From NCBI GenBank assembly GCA_020722565.1, contig DYKO01000017.1, positions 1 to 56,920 of the forward strand: 56,920 nt of DNA. The letters run 5' to 3'. The notes beneath the pieces are model-generated. The model was not told the DNA's origin. It saw nothing but the letters and a program-made list of their open reading frames with translations, and ran no database searches. A program made the position numbers and the translations under genes. The DNA comes from Rikenella microfusus. GTDB lineage: Bacteria; Bacteroidota; Bacteroidia; Bacteroidales; Tenuifilaceae. Of the stretch, positions 24,939 to 33,972 are shown piece after piece. Position 1 is the stretch's first letter. Every line of letters begins with the position of its first letter.

Positions 24939-26114
24939 CTACTCCTCAACATTTAGTTCATATCCACCACGAATTAAAACATTTGTAAGCGTGGAATCAA
25001 AAATCTGAACCAGAGAATCCTGAACCAATCCTATCCGAACCGGAGCAATTCTTAACTTGTAACCCAAAGAGTCAACCCTATCGAGTATGTAAACAAAAGG
25101 TCTTTCCTCTTTATAGTGTATTGCGGATTTTGGAAGAAACCAGCCATCGGTGTAGCTAGTAATGACCTTTACTAAAACCCTCATTCCATTTACCAATAAT
25201 ACATTTGAGTGTTGTTTTATACTTGCAAGGCATTCTACCGCTTTGTTTTCGGTATTAGCATTAAGGCCAACAGTAAAAACTTCGCCAACAAGAGACCTAC
25301 CTGCAGCGGGTACCTCTATTTCAATTTTTTGTCCTGGTTTTATAGCGCTTACCTATTCAGTAAACACATAAGACTTAAGTAACAATTTACTCGTATCAAT
25401 AATTTCAGCAATAGGTTTATCTATAGCCACAGCCTCGCCAATAGATACTTCTATACTTGAGACAATACCGTTGATAGGAGAGGTAATATAGGCATCATCG
25501 GAAATTTTTCCTGTTAGCACCCAATCGGGATTTAAACCAAGTTTCTTTATCAATATAGTTTGCGAGTTGAATTTATCCTCCAATATGCGAAATTCGCTTT
25601 CAGCTTGTATTAGTTCCTTTTGGGATGCTATACCATTGTACGATAGCTGGGCTAATCGATCGTAGGTTGCCTTAGCCATCTTAAGGTGATGATAAAACTC
25701 AACAAGTGAAGTTTGTGCCCCCATTACTTCAGGTCCATCAATAGTAAATAACACTTTGCCTTTGTTTACCTTTGCAGAAGGAACTACCATAATCGACTTA
25801 ATGAAGCCATTAACTGGTGATGTAATGAATGCTTTAGCATTAGGACCTGGCTCAATTACCCCCTGAACAACTATTGAATTATTTAATTTTATTCAGGTTC
25901 CCCCACCTACCACCATATTCATTGTCCTAAATTGCTGCACAGAAACTGTAACCAAACTGTCAACCTCTGGACTTTGGTTAGTTTGAGTATTTTTATTATT
26001 ACATGACCAGTTCAGGCTTGCAATAATGATTAATAGCAGTAAATTAATTTTCATCCGTACAAAATTTTTTAACGTTATAAAATACCAGCGAGGTAAGCTT
26101 TTTAACTTAAGCAT
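24939..26114 (-). pseudogene. Decayed RND efflux adaptor (CusB/HlyD-like lipoprotein)
   Basis: One continuous reading frame of about 391 codons encodes a periplasmic adaptor but is cut by two in-frame stops. The first segment has a lipoprotein-like signal (LNWSC). A TGA follows VVGGGT near 25891, and the frame continues at once with IKLNNSIVVQGVIEPG. A TAG follows YVFTE near 25353, and the frame continues with VSAIKPGQKIEIEVP, a typical membrane-fusion-protein strand. All pieces are in the same frame, so each break is a single substitution. The protein would join an RND pump to an outer-membrane channel; no TolC-like gene is present. Confidence 0.83.
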
Positions 26115-26264
26115 GCATTAACGTTTGGCTGAACCCCAAGAAGGGCTCGACATAGGCAAACACAAATATTTTTGCTCCGCCGAACTCGAAAAAACACTCG
26201 GCTGTTCATATGTATATGTGTAAGCTCCCTTATGTGAGTGTTTCATAACCACGAAAAATTAAAG
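26115..26264. other. Unassigned 150-bp spacer with inverted repeat
   Basis: The spacer between the two decayed efflux genes has higher GC than its AT-rich surroundings would suggest. It contains an 8-bp inverted repeat, AAACACTC (26192-26199) and GAGTGTTT (26236-26243), enclosing a palindromic-looking CATATGTATATG. No gene was recognised. Confidence 0.3.
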
Positions 26265-29200
26265 TTAGGATTTTCGCTTAAAAGTCCAAAACTTTAAACC
26301 ATTAAAGCCTTCAAAAACCACATATAGCAAAGGGAGTGCAACCATAGTTAACATAGTAGATGTAATCAAACCGCCAATAACTACTGTAGCAAGGGGACGT
26401 TGCACCTCAGCACCTGCTGAGGTGGATATAGCCATGGGCAAAAATCCCATGGCAGCAGCTGATGCGGTTAGCAAGACCGGTCTCAACCTATTATGAGTGG
26501 CTCTTATAACTCGTTCCCTCAAATTTTCGACACCTTCTTCCTTTAGCTCTTTCAGATGTTCAATGAGCACTATCCCGTTAAGAACCGCAACCCCAAATAG
26601 CGCAATAAAACCTACTGCAGCAGATATACTAAATGGCATTCCCCGTATCCATAACATCAAAATACCTCCAATTACCGAGAGAGGAATTGCGGAATAAACC
26701 ATAATGGCATCCTTTAAAGAATGAAAAGCAAAATGAAGAAAAATAAATATTAATGCTAATGCAATAGGCACAGCCAACAGCAAACGTTTACGTGCATTTC
26801 TAAGATTCTCGAACTGGCCACCATACTCCACATAGTAACCTGCAGGCAGCTGTAGGTTATTATCAAGTATTTGCTGAATATCCTTAACCACCGATTCCAA
26901 ATCACGATTGCGAACATTTACGCATACTACAACCCTACGATGGGTATTATCAAGCGAAATCTTAGCAGGCCCTTTGGTGTATTCTACATCTGCCAATTCG
27001 CTCAAGGGAACTATTCCGCCCCCGGGAACAGGCACAAGAAGGTTTCTTACGTTGTCGATATCATATCGATATTTATCGGATAACCTGACCACCAAATCAA
27101 AGCGCTTTTCCCCCTCAAAAATATTTCCTGCAGCTGAGCCGGCAAAAGCGGCCGACACTATCCTATTCAGCTCATCAACCGAAACTCCATAAATCGACAA
27201 CTTATCGCGAACATACTTAACGCATATTTGTGGAAGGCCTGCTGTTTTCTCCATAATAATATCGGCGGCACTAGGAACTCCTTCGATTAACCTTTTAACC
27301 CCAAGAGCCTTAGCATTTAGCACATCTAAATCCTCACCAAATACTTTAATGGTCAAATCCTCTTACTCCTGTAATCAACTCGTTAAAACGCATCTCAATG
27401 GGTTGGGTAAACTCATACTCAACATTGGGGATAACCGAAAGGGTTTCCTTAAACTTTGATGCAAGTTCTTCCTTGCTCTTAGCAGTAACCCAAAACTTTT
27501 TGGGTTTAAGTTTAATAATCATATCAATCTCTTCCATCGACATGGGATCGGTGGGAACCTCTGCGGCACCAATGCGGCTTACAATTTTGTCAACCTCAGG
27601 AAATTTAGCAAAAAGTATTATTCCCATCATAGTTGTCAGTTCCGTTGTTCGGGTAAGTGAAGTACCTGTTTTGAGCACGGGTTGAATAACAAAATCACCT
27701 TCGTCGAGAGTAGGCACAAACTCTGCGCCCAACCTTGTGAAGACCCATCCAGAAAAAATAAACATTGCCAATGCAGCACCCAAAACCCACCTCTTATGCC
27801 CATAGGCCCATTCTATAACAGGCCTATATGAAGCCTGCACAACATTCATAATCCATTGTGAAACTGGCCATTTTTTGTTCTGTGGCCGAAGGAAAAGTGA
27901 CGCAACAACGGACAGCCATGTAAAACCAAAAAACATGGCCCCAATTAAAGCAAAGCTAAACGATAGGGCCATAGGTCTGAACATCTTACCCTCAACCCCT
28001 GCCAGGGATAGAATTGGAATAAAAACAATTAGGATGATAATTTGACCAAATATGGCCGAATTCATCATTTTTGTAGCCCCTTCAAACGATATGCTATCAA
28101 AAAGGTTTTTACGCTTTTCTGCATTGCTATCCGCAATTTCATTAGAGAACTGGGTAAGTTTTAGAACAATGTATTCAACTATAATCACTGCCCCATCGAT
28201 AATAATGCCAAAGTCAAGTGCCCCCAAACTCATAAGATTAGCATCAATTCCAAAGATATACATTGCTGATATGGTGAATAACAGCGATAAAGGTATAAGC
28301 GATGATATCACCAATGCTGCCCTTAGATTACCCAAAATGAGTAGGACCACAACAAAAACAATTAAACAACCAAAAATTAAATTCTCGAGTATGGTATTGG
28401 TTGTTTTAGCAATGAGCTCACTTCGTTCCACAATTGGGTTGATGAAAACCCCCTCGGGCAGATGCTTCTGAACTTCTTCAATTCGTTGCTTAACTGCTTC
28501 TATCACCCTATTGGAATTAGCATTTTTAAGCATTATGATTTGTCCCATCACCTTTTCTCCCTGCCCATTGGCCGTAATGGCACCAAAACGCTTAGCATGT
28601 CCTTCGCGTACTTCAGCCACATCGGCAATGCGAACAAATACTCCATTTACAGTTGAAATTGGGACATTGGCAATATCGGGAATGGATTTTAGTAAACCCT
28701 CGCCACGAATAAAATAGCTCTGTTTCTCGCGTTCACTATAAGCCCCTCCGGCAACTCCATTATTCCGCTCCATAGCATTTAACACATCAATAATTGTTAC
28801 TCCGAGCTGTGCCATTTTTTGCGGGTCTACAGCAACTTCATACTGTTTAAGGTACCCACCCCATGTGTTAACTTCAACCACACCAGGAATCCCCAAGAGC
28901 TGACGCTTTACTAGCCAATCATGAACGGTTCGGAGTTCTGATATTGAATATTTATCTTCATAACCAGGTTTAACATCAAGTACATACTGGTATATTTCTC
29001 CTAAACCAGTGGTAATAGGCCCCATATCGGGTTCCCCGAAATCTTTTGGAATATTTGCAGCGGCTGCTTTGAGTTTTTCAGCTATTAGTTGACGTGGAAG
29101 ATATGTACCAAGATTGTCATCGAAAACAATGGTTACAACTGACAGACCAAATTATGAAATTGATCGGATCTCCTTTACCCCCGGTAAATTGGACATCTCA

Positions 29201-29412
29201 AGTTCTACCGGATAGGCAAGGAATTGCTCAACATCTTGAGTTGAAAGATTTCGGCTGGTGGTTATTACCTGTACCTGGTTGTTTGTAATATTGGGAACAG
29301 CCCCAACGGGTATATGCATTACTGCATATATACCAAAAGCCACAATAGTAAGGGTTAACAGTATGACTATCAACTTACTCTTAAGGCTGAAGCCAATAAT
29401 CTTATCAATCAT
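26265..29412 (-). pseudogene. Decayed heavy-metal-type RND efflux pump (CusA/CzcA-like)
   Basis: The 3.1-kb region corresponds to a full inner-membrane RND pump of about 1045 residues. The N-terminal membrane segment and porter start are at 29412 (MIDKIIGFSLKSK). A TAA interrupts the frame after EIRSIS near 29152, and the same frame resumes with FGLSVVTIVFDD, a well-conserved pump region. After FNELITGVRG near 27346-27360 a frameshift occurs and the pump continues as LTIKVFGEDLD. The remainder, with SVIGGILMLWIRGMPFSISA and the C-terminal membrane segments, is intact. One stop plus one shift indicate a non-functional gene. The metal specificity cannot be read. Confidence 0.87.
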
Positions 29413-29438
29413 TATACATATAATTATATATCACCAAA

Positions 29439-32400
29439 TCAGATTTTTATTCCCACAACTAAAACATCATCAAATTGTTCATTTAAACCCTTCCATTGAT
29501 CAAATGTAATGTTCAGCTGCTGCTCGATGTAAGATAATGGTCTAGAATAGTTATCTATTATCATATTTCTCAACCTAGTTGATGAAAATTTTTGACTATT
29601 TTCGGCATTTAACTGATCGCCAAATCCATCGGTAAAGGCAAACACTAAGTCATTGCTACTAATTTTTACAGTTTGACCTTTGTAGTGAGCATTTTCAATA
29701 ACCCATCCTATTCTATAAATGCTAGGTTTTAACTTAATTAGCTCATTATTTTTTAGCACGTACATGGGCATTTTAGCACCGCAAAAATCGAGTTCAAATG
29801 ATTTATGGTCAAACACAGCCAGAGCTATTTCCATGCCATCGTAAATACCTTTTTGTGTCTTGGCAAAAAAATCAACTACATACTTATTGGTAAGGGATAC
29901 TATATCAGCGGCATTGCGGTAACCGCATTCCTTGGCGGCAGTTCGCAAAGCATTTTCACAAATAACGCTGACAATGGCACCGGGGACCCCATGCCCAGTA
30001 CAGTCAGCAACAGCAAATATTGAAAGGTTATTGTGGTTATAGAACCAGTAAAAATCGCCACTAACGTAATCCTTAGGACGATAGAACACAAATACATCTG
30101 AAAAATGTAATTTGATGCCCTGAATGGAAGGCAGCATGGCACCCTGCAAAAATTTGGCATACATAATACTATCCATTATCTGCCTATTTTTTTCATCAAT
30201 GATGTTGAGTTGTTCCTTCAACTCAACCGTTCGCTGCTCAACCATAAGTTCTAGCTCCTCCTGGCGCTCCTTAAGCGAACGAACCCTATGATGAATTAAG
30301 TAAAATACACCGGTTACCAGAAACAATACTAAAAGTATTCTAAACCACCATGTACCCCAAAAGGGGGGGGCTATATAAATGGGCATTGAAACCACTTCCG
30401 AAGACCACACTCCATCGCTGTTAGCTGCTTTAAAATGAAGGCGATAATGCTTACCAAAAGGCAAATTGCTATAAATGGCTTGTGGTGTTTTGCCAATTAT
30501 CCATTTATCGTCAAACCCATCCAAATACCAGGCATATTTAACTTGCTTGGGATTCTTAAAACTGATAGCGGAAAGTTGAAAGGTTAAATGATTAAGGTCA
30601 TACGGTAATCTTAAACTTTTGGGTAAACCCGTAATGGGATCAACATTCTTGCTAAACTTTTTCCAGTCAGTAACTTCAGAATGTAACAACAATCCTACAA
30701 TACTTGCCCGTGGTGGGACGTTGTTACTAATATCAAAAGTTTTTTCATAATGAGTCAAACCACCATTAGTTGCCATCCAAAATCCCTTTGTACCATCGGG
30801 CAGTACTCCGTTTAGATTGATTTCCAAATCGGGTAAACCCTCTTCGGACCCATAATGCTTCAGCTCTATTAAACCCTTTCTATAAGCAGTTTGGTTCAAC
30901 CTATCCAAACCTAGGTTTGTACCAATCCACAGGTATTCGCTGTCCGCGTAAAGAATGTAAATAAGGTTTGATGATATCCCATCTTGCTCCCGAAACCATG
31001 AAAGGGTATCGCCTGTAAATAAAGCGATTCCTTTGTTTCTTGTTCCAAACCATACGCCACCCTGATTGTCAATGGCAATTGAAGAAATTTCCTCATTAGC
31101 GTCAAGTTCAGCTAACCTTTGTACAGTATGATTTAATTTTAAAAAAACCCCATTATAGCGGGTTCCTACCCATAGTGCATTTCTGAGCGTATCCAACTGC
31201 AATTTTTGAACAAACAGCTCACCTGTATCGGCCGGGAAAAGCTTAAATCGTTTAAATAGATTGGTTTTCCTTTTTTTATAGTACAATCCCTTTGAAGTAG
31301 CTACCCATAATGTTCCTGTATCATCCTCTACAATATCATCAATTCTTAAACGATTATTCTCAAGTAAGGTCAACCCTTCAAATGAGTAGCTGTCGTTAAT
31401 TCTATTGTATTTGGCTTTAGTTAATCCCGCATTGCTCGTACCCACATATATCTCACCATTTTTCGTTTGGTAAACCTTTCCTACATAGTTATCAGGTAAT
31501 CCATTACTTTTAGAGTATCGGTATATCTTTTTTGGGGTGATAATAGACATACCTTCACCTATTGTTCCCAACCAAAGCGCTCCATCGGATGTTTTACTCA
31601 CTGCCCATATCTTGTTACCAATTAAGCCATCGTGAGTGGTAATGTTAGTAAAGGCCTCTCCCTTCAAAATGGCTACGCCATTATTGGTGAGAATCCAAAG
31701 ATTATTTTCATGATCAGCAAAAATTTTTGTGGGATAGTCGGGAAGACCATTCTCAAGAGCTATTACCCTGTGAATATTTTGATCATTTATATCGATTGAA
31801 TGCAGACTCGTATGCTCTTCATTAGTTTTTTTTACAACCATCCAAAGCCTGCTTCCTATGGCAACCATTTTAAGAATATCAAAATTACTGGAAATTGAAT
31901 GATTAACCCTAATCAATTTATTTTTTTCAAACAGATATAACCCGTTAGTCGATCCAAGTAATATCTTTCCTTCAGCAATTTCTATGCAACAATTAAATAA
32001 AGCGTTTGAATTATTCTTAATAGGTATAAAGGACTTATTTTTTAAAACAAACAGATTCCCCTGAAACCCCAAAAAAACCTCACCATGAGTAGATTGATAT
32101 ATAAAATTGGATAAAATTCTATCCTGAAAGATTGGAGTGATGCCGGGTAAATTCCGATTAGCAATAGTGAAACCAACTTGGTAAATACTATCGTTCTTAA
32201 ATCTCAGATTAAATACACCCTTACTGGTAAGCGCCCATATTCCCTCATCAGATTTACAAAAAGTATGGGTTTCTCCAACAGTAGATGAAGGGATTTTGAA
32301 AACTCTATTTCCTCTTATTAAATCGATTCCCAGAATTGAACCCACCCAAACATTTCCATTTCTCTCAGCCACCACATCGGTTAATCGTGAATAACTTATT

Positions 32401-32615
32401 CCGTTCCAGGTTGTAACATACGAGAACTCTAAACCATCATAGCGGCATAACCCACCTCCAGTCGATAACAAAACTCTACCCTGAGAGTCCTGATCGATGC
32501 CGGTTACCAGCGAGTGCAATAAACCCTCTTTAATACCAATTCGCTCAATATTAAATTGTTGAGAGTATAAATGGTAGGCGAACAACAAAAACGGTATAAT
32601 TAGGGATTTCCGCAT
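29439..32615 (-). CDS. Membrane sensor phosphatase: propeller, Y_Y_Y, SpoIIE domain
   Basis: The 1058-residue protein has a signal peptide (ending YSQQF), a large periplasmic array of two-component-regulator propeller repeats (about 25-660; repeated motifs like GLPDNYVGKVYQTKNGEIYVGT), a Y_Y_Y domain (about 690-750), one membrane helix (about 755-775), a coiled coil (about 780-815) and a cytoplasmic SpoIIE/PP2C domain (about 845-1056; FAVADCTGHGVPGAI, FAFTDGFGD, FDDVLVVG). The layout matches hybrid sensors of Bacteroidota, with a phosphatase as output instead of a kinase. It ends 26 bp before the decayed RND pump and may have headed that operon. An 8-base G/C run at 30363-30370 lies in the coding frame. 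Confidence 0.87.
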   Translation of the reverse strand: MRKSLIIPFLLFAYHLYSQQFNIERIGIKEGLLHSLVTGIDQDSQGRVLLSTGGGLCRYDGLEFSYVTTWNGISYSRLTDVVAERNGNVWVGSILGIDLIRGNRVFKIPSSTVGETHTFCKSDEGIWALTSKGVFNLRFKNDSIYQVGFTIANRNLPGITPIFQDRILSNFIYQSTHGEVFLGFQGNLFVLKNKSFIPIKNNSNALFNCCIEIAEGKILLGSTNGLYLFEKNKLIRVNHSISSNFDILKMVAIGSRLWMVVKKTNEEHTSLHSIDINDQNIHRVIALENGLPDYPTKIFADHENNLWILTNNGVAILKGEAFTNITTHDGLIGNKIWAVSKTSDGALWLGTIGEGMSIITPKKIYRYSKSNGLPDNYVGKVYQTKNGEIYVGTSNAGLTKAKYNRINDSYSFEGLTLLENNRLRIDDIVEDDTGTLWVATSKGLYYKKRKTNLFKRFKLFPADTGELFVQKLQLDTLRNALWVGTRYNGVFLKLNHTVQRLAELDANEEISSIAIDNQGGVWFGTRNKGIALFTGDTLSWFREQDGISSNLIYILYADSEYLWIGTNLGLDRLNQTAYRKGLIELKHYGSEEGLPDLEINLNGVLPDGTKGFWMATNGGLTHYEKTFDISNNVPPRASIVGLLLHSEVTDWKKFSKNVDPITGLPKSLRLPYDLNHLTFQLSAISFKNPKQVKYAWYLDGFDDKWIIGKTPQAIYSNLPFGKHYRLHFKAANSDGVWSSEVVSMPIYIAPPFWGTWWFRILLVLFLVTGVFYLIHHRVRSLKERQEELELMVEQRTVELKEQLNIIDEKNRQIMDSIMYAKFLQGAMLPSIQGIKLHFSDVFVFYRPKDYVSGDFYWFYNHNNLSIFAVADCTGHGVPGAIVSVICENALRTAAKECGYRNAADIVSLTNKYVVDFFAKTQKGIYDGMEIALAVFDHKSFELDFCGAKMPMYVLKNNELIKLKPSIYRIGWVIENAHYKGQTVKISSNDLVFAFTDGFGDQLNAENSQKFSSTRLRNMIIDNYSRPLSYIEQQLNITFDQWKGLNEQFDDVLVVGIKI

Positions 32616-32658
32616 TTAAGTGAAAAATATTTTACCTCTAAATTTAAAAATTTAGTTG

Positions 32659-32689
32659 CAAATTTATTATAAGTGAGATGAAAATCAAC
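32659..32689 (-). promoter_or_regulatory. Promoter of the propeller-SpoIIE gene
   Basis: On the minus strand GTTG (plus 32686-32689) and TAAATTTG (plus 32659-32666) are 19 bp apart, matching the Bacteroidota promoter with one mismatch. The start codon lies 43 bp downstream. Confidence 0.55.
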
Positions 32690-32707
32690 ATTTTTATCGC
32701 CATGTAT

Positions 32708-32715
32708 TAACTTTG
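32708..32715 (+). promoter_or_regulatory. Candidate -7 element of mnmA
   Basis: TAACTTTG is a full TAnnTTTG match, 20 bp before the mnmA ATG at 32736. No exact -33 TTTG is present at the ideal distance; the region is T-rich. Confidence 0.45.
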
Positions 32716-32735
32716 CAGGTTTAAAATATTAATTC

Positions 32736-33908
32736 ATGGAGAAGGTTGTGGTAGGCTTGTCAGGCGGAGTTGATTCAAGCGTTGCTGCATTCCTGCTAAA
32801 ACAGCAAGGCTTTGAAGTTATAGGCATGTTCATGAAGAACTGGCACGATACAACAGGGGTACTTAAGGGCGATTGCCCCTTTGACGATGACAAACAGTTT
32901 GCTGAAATGGTTGCCCGTAAACTTGATATTCCATTTGAGTTTATCGATTTAAGCGAACAATACCGTAAGCGGGTTGTTGACTATATGTTCGATGAGTACT
33001 CAAAAGGCAGAACCCCCAACCCCGATGTTCTTTGCAATAGGGAGATAAAATTTGACGCTTTTTTAGATGCAGCACTTAAACTTGGGGCTAAATATGTTGC
33101 AACTGGGCATTACTGCCAAAAAGAAACTATAATTATTAATAACCAAATGGTATATCGCCTTATTGCAGGAGCCGACCCCAACAAGGACCAGAGCTATTTT
33201 CTTTGCCAGCTCAACCAGCAACAACTCAGTAAAACTCTATTTCCCATTGGTCATCTGCATAAACCCGAGGTCAGACGAATAGCCGCTGAACTGGGACTTG
33301 CTACCGCTGAACGAAAAGACTCGCAGGGCATTTGCTTTGTAGGAAAGGTAGATCTTCCTGTATTTCTCCAGCAAAAATTACGGAGTAAAAAAGGTAAAAT
33401 CATTGAAATTCCTGCCCAATACTACCAGCAACTGTCTCAGCCAACAATTGATGATCTAAAAGCTATTTCAACGCCTTATAGATACCAATTCTCCGATGGC
33501 AAAGAAGTAGGAGAACATCAAGGAGCACAATTTTTCACAATTGGACAAAGGAAGGGATTAAATGTGGGGGGTAAGGCAGAACCACTTTTTGTGATTGCTA
33601 CTGATGTAGAAAAAAATATCGTATATGTAGGGATGGGAAAGAATCATCCGGGACTGTACCGTTCAGGACTTTACATGAGATCCAATGAGGTACATTGGGT
33701 TCGCCCCGATTTAACTTTAAAAATTGGATCTAACCTTAAAGTAAAAGCAAGAATAAGGTACAGACAACCCCTTCAGGATGCAACATTGCATTGCACCGAA
33801 AATGGTTACTATTTAACATTTGAAGTACCCCAACGCGGAATAACCGCTGGTCAATTTGCTGTATATTACATCAACAATGAACTTATTGGCTCAGGGGTAA
33901 TAGCGTAA
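32736..33908 (+). CDS. mnmA: tRNA-specific 2-thiouridylase MnmA
   Basis: MnmA activates U34 of Lys, Glu and Gln tRNAs with ATP and inserts sulfur. The 390-residue protein starts with the PP-loop motif VVGLSGGVDSSV. The catalytic cysteines are C100 in NPDVLCNREIKF and C200 in DSQGICFVG, both in their usual contexts. The C-terminal beta-barrel region (LNVGGKAEPLFVIATDVEKN and following) is complete. It stands between a divergent sensor phosphatase and the carbohydrate locus and is probably transcribed alone. Confidence 0.94.
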   Translation: MEKVVVGLSGGVDSSVAAFLLKQQGFEVIGMFMKNWHDTTGVLKGDCPFDDDKQFAEMVARKLDIPFEFIDLSEQYRKRVVDYMFDEYSKGRTPNPDVLCNREIKFDAFLDAALKLGAKYVATGHYCQKETIIINNQMVYRLIAGADPNKDQSYFLCQLNQQQLSKTLFPIGHLHKPEVRRIAAELGLATAERKDSQGICFVGKVDLPVFLQQKLRSKKGKIIEIPAQYYQQLSQPTIDDLKAISTPYRYQFSDGKEVGEHQGAQFFTIGQRKGLNVGGKAEPLFVIATDVEKNIVYVGMGKNHPGLYRSGLYMRSNEVHWVRPDLTLKIGSNLKVKARIRYRQPLQDATLHCTENGYYLTFEVPQRGITAGQFAVYYINNELIGSGVIA

Positions 33909-33934
33909 TAGTTTATAAATTGATAATATTTTTT

Positions 33935-33942
33935 TAAATTTG
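33935..33942 (+). promoter_or_regulatory. Candidate -7 element of the carbohydrate-locus regulator
   Basis: TAAATTTG fully matches TAnnTTTG and lies 30 bp before the ATG at 33973. Its last four bases are the first bases of the large palindrome at 33939-33963. Confidence 0.5.
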
Positions 33943-33963
33943 TTTGATAGACTATCAAACAAA
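33939..33963. promoter_or_regulatory. Perfect 12-bp inverted repeat before the regulator gene
   Basis: The arms TTTGTTTGATAG (33939-33950) and CTATCAAACAAA (33952-33963) are exact reverse complements around a single A. The site overlaps the -7 element and ends 9 bp before the start codon. It fits an operator for self-regulation. A terminator of mnmA is less likely because no T-run follows. Confidence 0.6.
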
Positions 33964-33972
33964 ACTCATTAA

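Noticed and set aside
26115-26264. Spacer with TTAACGTTTGGC and inverted parts recalled an integron attC site
   Set aside because: Consensus RYYYAAC and GTTRRRY core boxes are not met and the ends do not pair as in attC. No integrase was seen.
28052-28471. Plus-strand open frame of 139 codons opposite the RND pump
   Set aside because: The minus strand clearly encodes RND membrane segments; the plus frame is their shadow.
24939-29412. In-frame stops in the efflux genes as possible stop-codon recoding
   Set aside because: Three different stop codons and a frameshift occur in two adjacent genes, while all other genes here are read normally. Decay is simpler.
33909-33972. The 12-bp inverted repeat as a terminator for mnmA
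   Set aside because: No T-run follows on the plus strand and the repeat overlaps a promoter element, so an operator is favoured, although a terminator is not excluded.
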